A DNA stretch of 64,000 nt, from the NCBI GenBank assembly GCA_934525595.1, contig CAKSZJ010000001.1, positions 124,001 through 188,000 of the forward strand, written 5' to 3'. Below, piece after piece: positions 1-9,816 of this stretch (position 1 is the stretch's first letter; the number at the start of each line of letters is the position of its first letter). The position numbers were made by a program, and so were the translations under genes. The notes beneath the pieces are model-generated. The model was not told the origin of the DNA. It ran no database searches and worked only from the letters and a program-made list of their open reading frames with translations. The stretch is from an uncultured Chiayiivirga sp. (GTDB lineage: Bacteria; Pseudomonadota; Gammaproteobacteria; Xanthomonadales; Xanthomonadaceae).

Positions 1-900
1 CGAGTAGCCGCGGCGCGCCGGCGCGACTACCTGAGCGGAAAACGCCTCGCCGAGCGCGCTGGCGTGCCGGTGATCGTGGTGGGCAACCTCGCCGTGGGTG
101 GTGCCGGCAAGACCCCGCTGACCGTGGCACTGGTCGAGGCCTTGCGTCGCGACGGATTCCGCCCCGGCGTCATTTCGCGCGGCTACGGGCGCCAGGGTTC
201 CCGGCCACGGCGGGTTTGCGCGGACGACCATCCCGCCGACGCCGGTGACGAACCGCTGCTGATCGCGCGCCGCACCGGGGCGCCGGTGGCGGTGGCGGCG
301 CAGCGCATCGAGGCCGCGCGCCTGCTGGTCGACTCGGGCGAAGTGGACGTACTGGTGGCCGACGATGGCCTGCAGCACTACGCCCTGGCACGCGATATCG
401 AAATCCTCGTGATCGATGCGCGCAGGCGCCTGGGCAACGGCCTGCTGCTGCCGGCCGGACCGCTGCGTGAATCGCCTGCGCGCGCGGCGACGTGCGATTT
501 CACCGTCGTCAATGGTGGCGAGCCGGGGCCCGGAGAAGTCGGCATGCGGCTTGTGCTCCAGCACGCCGTTGCGCTGAACGACGCGCGGCTCCGTCCGCTG
601 GACGCGTTCCGCGGACAGCGTGTCCACGCCGTAGCCGGGATCGCCGACCCGGAACGCTTTTTCAGCGCGCTGCGCGCCGCCGGAATCGATCCGGTGGCGC
701 ATCCATTTCCCGACCACCACCCGTTTCGCGCGGAAGACCTCGCCTTCGCCGATGCGCTGCCGGTGCTGATGACCGAAAAGGACGCGGTAAAGTGCCTCGG
801 CATCGCTCCCGCGAACGCCTGGGCAGTGCCGGTTTCCGCCGACCTTCCCGCCGCGTTCACCGACGCCGTGACCGCGCGCCTGAGAGCACTTTCCGCATGA
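1..900 (+). CDS. lpxK: Tetraacyldisaccharide 4'-kinase (lipid A biosynthesis), 5' end cut by window edge
   Basis: LpxK phosphorylates the 4' position of the lipid A disaccharide precursor at the inner membrane, the sixth step of the Raetz pathway. The reading frame is open to base 1 and reads as LpxK from the first codon, so the true start lies to the left; the GTG at 64 is internal. A P-loop ([15 protein letters not shown]) lies near the start of the visible part, followed by the conserved ISRGYGR and [10 protein letters not shown] blocks. The stop overlaps the kdsB start by four bases (ATGA), so the two outer-membrane lipopolysaccharide genes are translationally coupled. Confidence 0.95.
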   Translation, partial: RVAAARRRDYLSGKRLAERAGVPVIVVGNLAVGGAGKTPLTVALVEALRRDGFRPGVISRGYGRQGSRPRRVCADDHPADAGDEPLLIARRTGAPVAVAAQRIEAARLLVDSGEVDVLVADDGLQHYALARDIEILVIDARRRLGNGLLLPAGPLRESPARAATCDFTVVNGGEPGPGEVGMRLVLQHAVALNDARLRPLDAFRGQRVHAVAGIADPERFFSALRAAGIDPVAHPFPDHHPFRAEDLAFADALPVLMTEKDAVKCLGIAPANAWAVPVSADLPAAFTDAVTARLRALSA

Positions 901-1673
901 GCGACTCCCGCCCCGCCGCCGATTTCGTCGTTGCCATCCCCGCCCGCTACGGCTCCACGCGTCTGCCGGGCAAGCCGCTGCGCCTGATCGCGGGCGAGCC
1001 CATGATCGTGCACGTCGTCCGCCGCGCCCGTGAGGCAGGCGCCCGCGAAGTCGTCGTGGCCACCGATGACGCGCGCATCGTCGAGGCGCTCGCGCCGCTC
1101 GGCGTGGCCGTGTGCATGACCTCGCCCGATCACGCGTCCGGCACCGACCGGCTGGCTGAAACCGCCGCGCTGCGCGGCTGGAGCGACAGCGCCATCGTGG
1201 TCAACCTGCAGGGCGACGAACCGCTCGCCCCGCCTGCCGCACTCCGTACCGCGGTGGACGCGCTCACCGCCAGCGGCGCGCCCATCGCGACCCTGGCCCA
1301 GCCGATCGCCAGCACGGACGAAATGTTCGATCCCAACTGCGTGAAACTGGTGCGCGACGCGCAGGGCCTGGCCCTCTATTTCAGCCGCGCGCCGATCCCG
1401 TGGCATCGCGACGCCTTCGCCAGCGATCGCCTCACGCTGCCGCCCGGTCCCTGGCTGCGCCATATCGGCCTGTATGCATACCGTGTCGGCGCGCTGCGGG
1501 AATTCGCCGCCATGCCGCCCGGCGCGCTGGAACGGATCGAATCGCTCGAACAGCTGCGCGCCCTGGACGCCGGCTGGCGCATCGCCGTCGCGCTCAGCCC
1601 CGAACGCTTTCCCGCGGGCGTGGATACCGAAGATGACCTGGCGCGGGTGGAACGGGAGATGCGCAGGGGGTGA
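897..1673 (+). CDS. kdsB: 3-deoxy-manno-octulosonate cytidylyltransferase (CMP-Kdo synthetase)
   Basis: KdsB activates Kdo with CTP to give CMP-Kdo, the sugar donor for the inner core of lipopolysaccharide. The product is 258 residues, a normal length for the family. The nucleotidyltransferase N-terminus ([16 protein letters not shown]) is clear, followed by [17 protein letters not shown] substrate motifs and the NLQGDEPL metal/nucleotide block. The C-terminal region [16 protein letters not shown] is typical. I chose the ATG at 897 because it overlaps the lpxK stop; a longer upstream extension in the same frame does not look like KdsB. lpxK-kdsB is a common pairing in this bacterial group. 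Confidence 0.96.
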   Translation: MSDSRPAADFVVAIPARYGSTRLPGKPLRLIAGEPMIVHVVRRAREAGAREVVVATDDARIVEALAPLGVAVCMTSPDHASGTDRLAETAALRGWSDSAIVVNLQGDEPLAPPAALRTAVDALTASGAPIATLAQPIASTDEMFDPNCVKLVRDAQGLALYFSRAPIPWHRDAFASDRLTLPPGPWLRHIGLYAYRVGALREFAAMPPGALERIESLEQLRALDAGWRIAVALSPERFPAGVDTEDDLARVEREMRRG

Positions 1674-1915
1674 TGCTGGGGTGTCTCTCTCCGGAACAAT
1701 TGAGCGCGTCCACGTTGTTTGGACGAGTGTCCGACATCAAAGGTCGGATCAGGTTCTGGCACTCATTGTTTCCCGACCTGCGAGCCGGCGTCTCGGGAGG
1801 CGGGTGTCGCGCGGAGATCGCGTCGGGGCGCTGCGCCAGAAGGCGGCGCGGCGGGCGGGATCGCCGTCGGGAGGCGGCCGCGCTACCATTCGCGACCCTG
1901 TTCAGGAGTTTTCCC

Positions 1916-2419
<504 letters not shown>

Positions 2420-2441
2420 TTGCGCCCGCTGCGAAAGCCAC

Positions 2442-2471
2442 CGCAACGCCGGCCACCGCGCCGGCGTTGCG
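2442..2471 (+). terminator. Perfect 12-bp GC-rich hairpin after ppiB
   Basis: CGCAACGCCGGC and GCCGGCGTTGCG form a perfect 12-bp stem with a six-base loop just after the ppiB stop. There is no long T-run, so it may act as a weak or Rho-assisted terminator or as an mRNA-stabilising structure. Confidence 0.55.
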
Positions 2472-2570
2472 CGTTCCAGGACGGGGCGAACCCATCGTTT
2501 TCATGACGTGATCGGCGGATTCCACGCGCGCTGCGGCGACCATGCCGCACTGCAACAAAGTCCGGTGGCA

Positions 2571-2580
2571 GTGATAGAAT
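2571..2580 (+). promoter_or_regulatory. Candidate extended -10 promoter element for the aminotransferase gene
   Basis: GTGATAGAAT contains a TAGAAT -10 hexamer (2575-2580) preceded by TG in the extended -10 position. It would start an mRNA with a leader of about 30 bases before the start codon at 2620. No good -35 is visible. Confidence 0.4.
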
Positions 2581-2619
2581 CGCGCCTTCGACAGGTTCCC
2601 TCCAATGAGGATGATGTCC

Positions 2620-3825
2620 ATGCCACAGCTCGCGCGGCGCATGGGGCAGGCCAAGCCCAGCGCCATCATGGTGATTGCCGAAAAGACCCGCGCGCTGAAG
2701 GCGCAGGGGCGCGACATCATCAGCTTCTCCATCGGTGTCCCGAACTTCCTGCCCGGCGAGCACGTCTACGCCGCGGCGCGCGCGGCGCTGGAGAAGGACT
2801 CGGGCCAGTACGGTTCCAACCGCGGTGCCGATGCGCTGCTCGACGCCATGCTCGCCCACTTCGAGCGCAACGGCATCGCCGGCCTCACGCGCCGCAACCT
2901 GTGCGTGGGCATCGGGGCCAAGCAGGTGCTCTACAACCTGGCCGAGGCGCTGCTGGATCCGGGCGACACGATTGCGTTCCCGACGCCTTTCTGGACGACC
3001 TACGCCGACATCGCGGCGATCGTCGGGGCGAAGACGCTGCTGCTGCCGTGTCCGCCCGAGCAGGACTACAAGCTCACGCCGGCCCAGCTCGACGCGGCGT
3101 TGGCGCAAAAGCCCAAGGTGTTCCTGTTCAACAATCCCTCAAACCCCACCGGCATGGTCTATCACCGCGAGGAGATCGCGGCGCTGGCGGCGGTGATGGC
3201 GCGCCATCCCGACACCTGGATCGTGCTGGACGACATCTACAACCGCATGGTGTTCGATGAGGTGGGTTATCACAACGTGCTCGCCTTCGAGCCGTCGCTG
3301 CGCGACCGCACCATCGTGGTGGATTCGCTCTCCAAGACTTACGGGATGCCGGGCTGGCGCGTGGGTTTCGCCGCGGCGCCCGAGCACGTGGCGCAGGCGA
3401 TGGTCACGCTCAATTCCAACCACATCACCAGCCTGCCTGAAGTGGTGAGCGCCGCCGCCGCGGCGGCGCTGGCGGGGCCGCAGGACATTCCCGCGGCGCA
3501 GTGCGCCGGATTCGCACGCAAGCGCGACGTGGTGCTGGAGGCACTGGCGCGGATTCCCGGCGTGCGCTGTCCGCGCCCGGAAGGTGCGTTCTACGCCTTC
3601 CCGGACATCAGCGCGGCCTTTGGCCGAACCCATGTGCCCAGCGGTCGCCTGATCGGCAACGACGTCGAGCTGTGCGAGGCGCTGCTGGAGTCGGCCGGGG
3701 TGGCCTGCGTACCCGGATCGGCCTTCGGTGAGCCGCGCGCGCTGCGTATTTCCTATGCCTGCGCGGATGCCGCGTTGACGGAAGGTCTGGCGCGTATCCA
3801 GAAATTCTTTGCCGAACTCGAGTGA
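2620..3825 (+). CDS. Class I/II PLP-dependent aminotransferase (aspartate aminotransferase family)
   Basis: Fold-type I aminotransferase, probably acting on aspartate or a related amino acid with 2-oxoglutarate. Visible motifs are NNPSNPTG (substrate carboxylate and cofactor binding), LDDIYN (the Asp that contacts the PLP ring nitrogen), and [14 protein letters not shown] with the Schiff-base lysine at about residue 239; the conserved Arg near the end lies in ALRISYA. Four in-frame ATGs cluster at 2605, 2611, 2614 and 2620. I prefer 2620 because GAGGA lies eight bases upstream; starting at 2605 would add five residues. Substrate specificity cannot be read from sequence, so no gene symbol is given. 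Confidence 0.9.
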   Translation: MPQLARRMGQAKPSAIMVIAEKTRALKAQGRDIISFSIGVPNFLPGEHVYAAARAALEKDSGQYGSNRGADALLDAMLAHFERNGIAGLTRRNLCVGIGAKQVLYNLAEALLDPGDTIAFPTPFWTTYADIAAIVGAKTLLLPCPPEQDYKLTPAQLDAALAQKPKVFLFNNPSNPTGMVYHREEIAALAAVMARHPDTWIVLDDIYNRMVFDEVGYHNVLAFEPSLRDRTIVVDSLSKTYGMPGWRVGFAAAPEHVAQAMVTLNSNHITSLPEVVSAAAAAALAGPQDIPAAQCAGFARKRDVVLEALARIPGVRCPRPEGAFYAFPDISAAFGRTHVPSGRLIGNDVELCEALLESAGVACVPGSAFGEPRALRISYACADAALTEGLARIQKFFAELE

Positions 3826-3913
3826 TGCGCAGGCGCGGATCCGGACGGCGGAGCTCCGCCGCGAGGCCGCGCCGCGCATTGCCGCTTCCCCCACACCCCG
3901 ATGGAGAACGCCC

Positions 3914-4897
3914 ATGAAAACCCCCGTTCGCGTTGCCGTTACCGGCGCTGCCGGCCAGATCGGCTATTCGCTGCTGTTCCGCATCGCCTCCGGCGAAATG
4001 CTGGGCAAGGATCAGCCCGTCATCCTGCAGATGCTGGAACTGCCGCTGGAGAAGGCGCAGGCCGCGCTCAGGGGCGTGATGATGGAGCTTGAGGACTGTG
4101 CCTTCCCGCTGCTGGCCGGCATGGTCGGCACCGATGATCCGGAGGTGGCGTTCAAGGATGCCGATGTGGCCCTGCTCGTGGGGGCGATGCCGCGTGGTCC
4201 GGGCATGGAGCGCAAGGATCTGCTGCTCAAGAACGCTGAAATCTTCACCGTGCAGGGCCGTGCGCTGAACAAGGTGGCCTCGCGCAACGTCAAGGTTCTG
4301 GTGGTCGGCAATCCGGCCAATACCAACGCCTATATCGCGATGAAGTCCGCGCCCGACCTTCCGGCGAAGAACTTCACCGCGATGCTGCGCCTGGACCACA
4401 ACCGCGCGCTGAGCCAGCTGGCCGGCAAGGCGGGCGTGGCCGTGGGCGATGTCGAAAAGCTGGTGGTGTGGGGCAACCACAGCCCGACCATGTATCCCGA
4501 CTACCGCTTCGCCACCGCCGGCGGAGCTTCGCTCAAGGACAGCATCGGCGATGCCGCATGGAACGCGGAAACCTTCATCCCGACGGTGGCCAAGCGCGGT
4601 GCCGCGATCATCGAGGCGCGCGGTCTGTCCTCGGCGGCCTCGGCGGCCAACGCGGCAATCTGCCACGTGCGCGACTGGCTGCTGGGCTCGAACGGCAAGT
4701 GGGTGACGATGGGCATTCCTTCCGACGGCAGCTACGGCATTCCCGAGGGCGTGATCTTCGGCTTTCCGGTCACCACGCAGGACGGCGAGTACAGTCTGGT
4801 GCGCGATCTTCCGATCGACGCGTTCAGCCAGAAGGCCATCGACAAGACGCTGGGCGAGCTGGAAGAAGAGCGCGCCGGCGTGGCGCACCTGCTCTGA
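3914..4897 (+). CDS. mdh: Malate dehydrogenase (NAD-dependent)
   Basis: Mdh oxidises malate to oxaloacetate in the TCA cycle in the cytoplasm. The 327-residue product has the NAD-binding glycine motif [12 protein letters not shown] at its N-terminus, the active-site loop with [13 protein letters not shown], the [12 protein letters not shown] block, the catalytic Asp in LDHNRA and the catalytic His in [11 protein letters not shown]. This is the longer cytosolic type found in many proteobacteria. GGAG seven bases upstream supports the ATG at 3914. The gene is convergent with a PAS/LuxR regulator; the gap between them holds a long hairpin. Confidence 0.97.
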   Translation: MKTPVRVAVTGAAGQIGYSLLFRIASGEMLGKDQPVILQMLELPLEKAQAALRGVMMELEDCAFPLLAGMVGTDDPEVAFKDADVALLVGAMPRGPGMERKDLLLKNAEIFTVQGRALNKVASRNVKVLVVGNPANTNAYIAMKSAPDLPAKNFTAMLRLDHNRALSQLAGKAGVAVGDVEKLVVWGNHSPTMYPDYRFATAGGASLKDSIGDAAWNAETFIPTVAKRGAAIIEARGLSSAASAANAAICHVRDWLLGSNGKWVTMGIPSDGSYGIPEGVIFGFPVTTQDGEYSLVRDLPIDAFSQKAIDKTLGELEEERAGVAHLL

Positions 4898-4904
4898 GCC
4901 GCAT

Positions 4905-4952
4905 CGGCGATCCGGCTGCAAGGCGCGAGGTGCGCCTGCGGCTGGATCGCCG
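4905..4952. terminator. Long imperfect hairpin between convergent mdh and PAS/LuxR gene
   Basis: CGGCGATCC at 4905-4913 pairs with GGATCGCCG at 4944-4952. Inside it, GCA pairs with TGC and GGCGC (4922-4926) pairs with GCGCC (4932-4936) around a five-base loop. It probably serves both strands as a terminator, although no T-run follows; it could also be a REP-like unit. Confidence 0.5.
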
Positions 4953-4998
4953 CGGTAGACGAAGCCGTGGGTGAGGCGTGCGGTGCGCTGCAGCCGGC

Positions 4999-6471
4999 TC
5001 ACTCCGCGCTCGCACCGAAGCCGCGTTCGCGCCCCCAGATCACCGCCGTGCTGCGGCGATTCACGCCGATCTTCCCGTACAGCGTGGCGACATGATTGCG
5101 CACCGTGTTGCGCGACAGTCCGAGGCGTTCGGCGATTGCCGCATCGCCGTGGCCGCTGCAGATCAGCTCCAGCACTTCGCGCTCGCGCGCCGTCAGCGCG
5201 TCGACTTCGCTGGCCGCAGCCTGCGGGCGGCGCACCTGCGCCAGCTTCTCCATCACCGTGCGGCTGAACCACGAGGCGTCTTTCATCACGGCCTCCATGG
5301 CGCTGATGAGTTCGGCCTCGCCGCGCTTGCGCTCGGTGATGTCCTGGATGACGAACAGCGCGCAGGCCTCGTCCTGCAGCGTTACCGCCTCGGCTGAAAG
5401 CAGGCCGTCGATCACCACGTTGTCCAGCGCGCGCAGCTGCACGTCGCGGTTGCGGATCATCTGCCCGGCGTCCAGCGCCAGGTTGATGTCGCGCAGCGTG
5501 GCGCGATCCAGGTGCAGGCCGCTGCTGGTGATCGAACGTCCGACGATCTCGCTGCGCGGCCGCCCAACGGCGGTGGCGAAGGCGCCGTTGGCCTCGATCA
5601 CGCACCAGTTGGACTGCACGCACACCGCCATCGGCACCGGCGCCATGCGGAACGCCTTGGCGAAGCGCTCCTCGCTCTGGCGCAGCGATTGTTCGGCGCG
5701 ACGCCGCGCCTCCAGGTCGATGAAGGTGAACAGCATGCAGGGGCGACCGGTCACCACGATGGGCTGGCCGGCCACCATCACCGATTTCCGGTCGCCGTCG
5801 CTGGTGCGCACGCGCGTCTCCTGCGGGCGGATCGTGCTGTGCGTGGCCAGCGCGCGCAGTGCCTGTTCGCGCCGCTGGGCGTCGTGCAGCACGTCGATCT
5901 CGTGGAAGGGCCGGCCGAGGATTTCCTCGCTGGCAAAGCCGGTCATCTCGCAGAAGCCTTCGTTCACCCGGATGTAGCGCGAGTCGTCCAGGCGCAGGAT
6001 CGCGGCCGGGGACGGCTTGGTGGAAAAGAAGCGGTCGAAGAGCTCGTCGGAATCCACTTTCTCGGTCGTGTCGATGGCGAAAAGAACCAGCAGCTCCACA
6101 TGGTCTTTTTCATCGGAAAGGACTAGTCCACGGAATTCGAGCGTGCGCGCCATTTGCGGCACGTCGCGCTGCAAGAGCTCGAGCACCAGGCTGGCGAAGG
6201 ACTCGCCCGATGCCAGGCGTGCGAGCGGATTGCGGCTGGGCGGGATCGCCCGCCCGCCGGATTCGCGCAGCAGGAAGCGCTCGGCGTATTGCGTCGTGGT
6301 TTCGCCAAGATCCTGCTGCGCGGCGCAGCCGTGCATGTCGAGCGCGGCGCGGTTGGCCCACAGGATGGCACCGTCCGGGTCCAGCAGGATCACGCCCTCG
6401 CTGAGGTGGGCCATGATCTGCTGGAGCTGGTGATGTCCCACCCGGTGGGCGGCGTGTGGTTTGTGGGTCAT
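4999..6471 (-). CDS. PAS-domain sensor with C-terminal LuxR-type DNA-binding domain
   Basis: A 490-residue one-component regulator, probably cytoplasmic since no membrane segment is visible. An N-terminal PAS-like domain (LSEGVILLDPDGAILWANRA) is followed by a second PAS near residues 150-260 (RYIRVNEGFCEMTGF, then GRPFHEIDVL) and a third near 275-385 ending in the PAC-like FVIQDITERKR. The last 60 residues are a LuxR/GerE helix-turn-helix (LTAREREVLELICSGHGDAAIAERLGLS, NTVRNHVATLYGKI). The signal is unknown. GGAG upstream supports the ATG at 6471. The gene diverges from the BON/CsbD/DUF1328 stress genes, which makes them its nearest candidate targets, but this is inference only. Confidence 0.85.
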   Translation of the reverse strand: MTHKPHAAHRVGHHQLQQIMAHLSEGVILLDPDGAILWANRAALDMHGCAAQQDLGETTTQYAERFLLRESGGRAIPPSRNPLARLASGESFASLVLELLQRDVPQMARTLEFRGLVLSDEKDHVELLVLFAIDTTEKVDSDELFDRFFSTKPSPAAILRLDDSRYIRVNEGFCEMTGFASEEILGRPFHEIDVLHDAQRREQALRALATHSTIRPQETRVRTSDGDRKSVMVAGQPIVVTGRPCMLFTFIDLEARRRAEQSLRQSEERFAKAFRMAPVPMAVCVQSNWCVIEANGAFATAVGRPRSEIVGRSITSSGLHLDRATLRDINLALDAGQMIRNRDVQLRALDNVVIDGLLSAEAVTLQDEACALFVIQDITERKRGEAELISAMEAVMKDASWFSRTVMEKLAQVRRPQAAASEVDALTAREREVLELICSGHGDAAIAERLGLSRNTVRNHVATLYGKIGVNRRSTAVIWGRERGFGASAE

Positions 6472-6519
6472 GAAGGACTCCAGAAGACGGGGTGCGGTGC
6501 GGTGGGGTTCATTCTCGCA

Positions 6520-6585
6520 TTAGTATCTGGTTAAAAAAGGTCAATAGGTACTAGTTTTACTGGTATATGGATCACTATCTGGCCG
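6520..6585. promoter_or_regulatory. AT-rich divergent promoter region between PAS/LuxR gene and stress cluster
   Basis: The 275-base intergenic space has an AT-rich core that stands out from the surrounding GC-rich DNA. On the minus strand TTGACC is followed after 17 bases by TAATGC, a candidate promoter for the regulator. On the plus strand CTATCT at 6575-6580 could be a -10 for the BON gene, with no convincing -35. Confidence 0.4.
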
Positions 6586-6746
6586 CTCTGGCGCTTCCTA
6601 GCATGGATTCCGCCCGGACGGCCGCAGTGCGATCCGGGTGCCGGTCGAGGCGAAGGGTTCTGCCATCCGTCCCGGTCGGTCCATCCAACGGCCTTCGCGC
6701 CATGGTTCCACGGAAGCATCGCCGAAGGCCCTGCCAGGAGATCGAT

Positions 6747-7361
6747 ATGAACAACGTCAACAAGATGACCGCGCTTACCCTGGCCATTTCGCTCGCGCTC
6801 GGTGCTGGACTTGCCATCGCGGCGGAGCAGGCCGGTTCCTCCGAAGATCATTCCTCCAGCGCGACCCAGGCGATGGGCGATGCCTGGATCACCACCAAGG
6901 TGAAGGCCGAGCTGGCTACCGCCGATGGCGTGTCGAGCAGCGCGGTTTCGGTGACCACGGTGGACGGCGTCGTGACGCTGACCGGCGTGCTGCCGACGCG
7001 CGCCGAAGTCGACGCCGCGATCGCGCACGCCCGTAGCGTCGAAGGTGTCCTGAAGGTGGACGCCGCCGGCCTGAAGGTCGGCGATGCCGCCAAGGTGGCG
7101 GCCAGCGAGGGCGGGGACGATGAATCCTCCAGCGTTGGCCAGGCGGTGGATGACACGTGGATCACCACCAAGGTGAAGGCGGAGCTGGCAACCACCCAGG
7201 GCGTGCCGAGCACCGAGATTTCGGTCAAGACCGTCGATGGCGTGGTCACCCTGATTGGCGCGCTACCCAGCGAGCTGGCGGTGAAGAAGGCCGTTGCCGC
7301 GGCGCGCAGCGTCAAGGGCGTGCGTCAGGTCGACGCGAGCTCGCTGCTGGTCGAAGGCTGA
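6747..7361 (+). CDS. Periplasmic double-BON-domain protein (OsmY-like)
   Basis: The 204-residue precursor begins with a signal peptide (about residues 1-26, ending in a small-residue AIA before AEQ). Two BON domains follow, roughly 42-105 and 128-200. Each opens with [12 protein letters not shown] or [12 protein letters not shown] and contains a VDGVVTL strand, so the pair is an internal duplication. BON domains bind phospholipid membranes; OsmY of Escherichia coli is the best-known relative and is induced by osmotic stress. CAGGAG upstream sets the ATG at 6747; the frame extends further upstream but without coding character. It heads a likely operon with csbD-, DUF1328- and BON-lipoprotein genes. 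Confidence 0.88.
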   Translation: MNNVNKMTALTLAISLALGAGLAIAAEQAGSSEDHSSSATQAMGDAWITTKVKAELATADGVSSSAVSVTTVDGVVTLTGVLPTRAEVDAAIAHARSVEGVLKVDAAGLKVGDAAKVAASEGGDDESSSVGQAVDDTWITTKVKAELATTQGVPSTEISVKTVDGVVTLIGALPSELAVKKAVAAARSVKGVRQVDASSLLVEG

Positions 7362-7372
7362 GGAGGCGTGCC

Positions 7373-7570
7373 ATGAACGAAGATCGCATCAAGGGACAGT
7401 GGAAGCAGCTCAGCGGCAAGGTGAAGGCGCGCTGGGGCAAACTCACCAACGATGACGTGCGCGTGGAAGAGGGCAATGCCGAGTACCTGATCGGCAAGCT
7501 CCAGGAACGCTACGGACTGGCCAAGGACGTGGCGAAGAAGGAAGTGAACGATTTCGTCGATTCACTCTGA
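7373..7570 (+). CDS. CsbD family stress protein
   Basis: A 65-residue hydrophilic protein starting [24 protein letters not shown], the signature of the CsbD family (YjbJ in E. coli, CsbD in Bacillus). Family members are abundant under general stress and in stationary phase; their biochemical role is not established. The start codon follows the upstream BON gene by 11 bases and is preceded by AGGAGG, a strong ribosome binding site, so it is very probably co-transcribed with that gene. Confidence 0.92.
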   Translation: MNEDRIKGQWKQLSGKVKARWGKLTNDDVRVEEGNAEYLIGKLQERYGLAKDVAKKEVNDFVDSL

Positions 7571-7677
7571 CCCCGTCATGGCCCCCCGGTGCCGGGGTGT
7601 ATGGCCGCCCCGGCACCGATTCCGGCGCAGCGACGCGCCGCACGCCATGGTGTATCCGGACTTCAAAGGAGAACGAC

Positions 7678-7842
7678 ATGCTCCACTATGCAATCGTGTT
7701 CCTCATCATCGCGCTGATCGCGGGATTTCTGGGCTTTTTCGGCATCGCCGGCACCGCGGCCTGGATCGCCAAGATCCTGTTCGTGGTGTTCATCGTGCTG
7801 TTCCTGATTTCGCTGGTCACGGGGCGCAGGCCTCGGATCTGA
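7678..7842 (+). CDS. DUF1328 small membrane protein (YtjA-like)
   Basis: A 54-residue peptide that is almost wholly hydrophobic, with two predicted membrane helices separated by the [13 protein letters not shown] turn and a short basic tail. This pattern and length fit DUF1328/YtjA, a widespread inner-membrane family of unknown function found beside CsbD and BON genes. AAAGGAG eight bases upstream supports the ATG at 7678; a longer upstream in-frame start has no ribosome binding site. It is the third gene of the stress set. Confidence 0.87.
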   Translation: MLHYAIVFLIIALIAGFLGFFGIAGTAAWIAKILFVVFIVLFLISLVTGRRPRI

Positions 7843-7925
7843 GCCCTTTCCGTGCCCGGCTGTCCGGCCGGGTGCGGCCACCTGGCGGCGCGTTGGATTC
7901 CGCCGCCTTTTCCCGGAGAACGAAA

Positions 7926-8246
7926 ATGAACCTGCAACGTATCCTGTTGATCGCCGCGCTGTCCGCGCCCCTGCTCGTGCTGGCCACTGGATGTTCGGTG
8001 GCACGCAAGCAGGAAACGGTGGGCGAATACATCGACGGCGCGGCCATCACTACGGAAGTGAAGGCCAAGCTGGCTTCCGATGCGGAAACCTCCGCGCTCA
8101 ACATCGGCGTCAAGACCATCGACGCCGGCGTCGTGCAGCTGTCCGGCTTCGCCAAGTCGCAGCGCGAGAAGACCCGCGCCGGCGAGCTGGCGCGCTCGGT
8201 CAAGGGCGTGAGGACCGTGCACAACGACCTGATCATCCGGCCGTAA
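7926..8246 (+). CDS. BON-domain lipoprotein
   Basis: A 106-residue precursor with a lipoprotein signal peptide and lipobox LATGC, so Cys23 is the predicted acylated residue. One BON domain follows (AAITTEVKAKLASD, then GVVQLSGFAKS and VKGVRTVHNDLI). Asp is not the +2 residue (the next residue is Ser), so by the usual sorting rule it should reach the outer membrane. CCGGAG sits close upstream of the ATG at 7926. As the last gene of the stress cluster it would place a second lipid-binding BON protein on the periplasmic side of the envelope. Confidence 0.88.
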   Translation: MNLQRILLIAALSAPLLVLATGCSVARKQETVGEYIDGAAITTEVKAKLASDAETSALNIGVKTIDAGVVQLSGFAKSQREKTRAGELARSVKGVRTVHNDLIIRP

Positions 8247-8327
8247 CAGCCGGGAGTGGCGCGCAGGATCCGCGCGGGCGACTGGCGTCTGGGCCAGCGT
8301 TGCGTGCGGGTTCTGCGCGTCGCGTTG

Positions 8328-8358
8328 CGCTGACGGCGGGGAGGACCTGCCGTCAGCG
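8328..8358. terminator. Bidirectional hairpin between BON lipoprotein gene and rluB
   Basis: CGCTGACGGC (8328-8337) and GCCGTCAGCG (8349-8358) form a perfect 10-bp stem with an 11-base loop. It overlaps the rluB stop and lies between two convergent genes, so it fits a shared terminator. Confidence 0.6.
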
Positions 8359-9816
8359 CGGCTTGTTGGAGCGCGGCGCGCCGTGCCCCGGACGTCCGGA
8401 ACCGTGCGGTGCGCCCTTGCCACCCTGCGCGCCGCGCGTGCCACCCGGTTTTCCGGCGCCGCCAGGACGTCCGCTGCCGCCGGGTTTGGCGGCACCGCCG
8501 GCCGGGCGCCCGCCGCCGGGCTTGCCGCGTCCGCCGCCCGGGCGTTCACCGTAGGGACTGGGCTTGCCGTAGGGGTTGGGTTTCCCATATGGGCTGGGCT
8601 TGCCGGTCTGGCGCGGCGGAGCGATGCGGCTGGTGGTGGTCACGCCTTCGGGCACGTACCAGGAGCGATGTTCGGTCGGATTCTCGAAGCCGGGCGAGGC
8701 GCTGCGACGGCGCTTGCCCGGCTGCCCGCCGGCCGGCGCGGTTAGCCGGTTGCCGATGTCATCGGGAACCGCGCGCGCGGTGCGCGGCTTCTTGCCACCG
8801 GGCTTCCCGTGGCGTCCCTTGCCGCTGCGCTCCTCGCGCAGGTTGTCGAAGGCGCGGAACTCGCGCGCTTCGTCGCCATAGCCGCTGGCCTGGGTCCAGG
8901 CGCGCTGTTCGCGCGGCGCGGGGCGGTATTCGGTGGCCTTGGCGCGGCGCTGGCCGATCACCGGTTGCAGGGTCAGGACGCCGGTCGCTTCGGGCAGCTG
9001 CATGTCCGCGCGCAGCTGCATCACGGCTTCGGGAGACAGTTCCTCGAAGTGGCCGCGCTTGAGCAGGCGCGGCAGCGTCAGGGCGCCGTAGCGCACGCGC
9101 TTGAGCCGGCTGACCTGGCAGCCCTGGGATTCCCACAGGCGCCGCACCTCGCGGTTGCGGCCTTCCTTGACCACGACGGTGAACCAGTCGTGCGAATCGC
9201 TGCCGCCAATGCGTTCGACCCGATCAAAGCGTGCCGGGCCGTCGTCCAGCTCGATGCCGCGGATGAGCCGCTGGATCAGCGCCTCGGAGACGCCATCGCT
9301 GCCCTCCGGCCCGCGCACGCGGCACACGTATTCGCGCTCGACTTCGCCCGAAGGGTGCATCAGCGCATTGGCCAGGTCGCCGTCGGTGGTCAACAGCAGC
9401 AGGCCGGTGGTGTTGATGTCCAGGCGCCCGACGTTGATCCAGCGCGCGCCCTTGATCTGCGGCAGGCGGTCGAACACGGTGGGGCGGCCGTCCGGATCCT
9501 CGCGCGTGGTGACCTCGCCCTCGGGCTTGTTGTAGACCAGCACGCGCGGTGGCTCGCTCTGCAGCGTGGCCACGAAGGTCTTGCCGTCCAGGTCGATGCG
9601 GTCGCCGCTCTTGACGCTGCTGCCGAGCGAGGCGAGCTCGCCGTTGACCTGCACCTGCCCCTGCGAGATGCGTTCCTCCAGCGCCCGGCGCGAGCCGAGC
9701 CCGGCCTGTGCGAGGACTTTGTGCAGGCGTTCTTCGACCGCCGCCGCGTGGGGCGTATCGCGCTTGAGAGAGAGGGTGCGGCGCGAGGCCGGCGAGGAAG
9801 GTTTGGAACCAGTCAT
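8353..9816 (-). CDS. rluB: 23S rRNA pseudouridine synthase RluB with long basic Gly/Pro-rich tail
   Basis: RluB isomerises a uridine in helix 89 of 23S rRNA to pseudouridine. An S4 RNA-binding domain (ERLHKVLAQAGLGSRRALEE) leads into the synthase domain with the catalytic Asp in GRLDINTTGLLLLT. The enzyme is complete by about residue 300. The remaining ~190 residues form a low-complexity tail rich in Gly, Pro, Lys and Arg that includes a threefold GK(P)SPYGKP-type repeat and several KPGG units; such tails occur in relatives from this group but this one is long. The start overlaps the scpB stop by four bases (ATGA), so scpA-scpB-rluB form one operon. Confidence 0.93.
   Translation of the reverse strand: MTGSKPSSPASRRTLSLKRDTPHAAAVEERLHKVLAQAGLGSRRALEERISQGQVQVNGELASLGSSVKSGDRIDLDGKTFVATLQSEPPRVLVYNKPEGEVTTREDPDGRPTVFDRLPQIKGARWINVGRLDINTTGLLLLTTDGDLANALMHPSGEVEREYVCRVRGPEGSDGVSEALIQRLIRGIELDDGPARFDRVERIGGSDSHDWFTVVVKEGRNREVRRLWESQGCQVSRLKRVRYGALTLPRLLKRGHFEELSPEAVMQLRADMQLPEATGVLTLQPVIGQRRAKATEYRPAPREQRAWTQASGYGDEAREFRAFDNLREERSGKGRHGKPGGKKPRTARAVPDDIGNRLTAPAGGQPGKRRRSASPGFENPTEHRSWYVPEGVTTTSRIAPPRQTGKPSPYGKPNPYGKPSPYGERPGGGRGKPGGGRPAGGAAKPGGSGRPGGAGKPGGTRGAQGGKGAPHGSGRPGHGAPRSNKPR

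Noticed and set aside
1674..1915. Possible small gene between kdsB and ppiB
   Set aside because: No frame has coding-like codon bias; only a weak GTCCGAC/GTCGGA inverted repeat is present.
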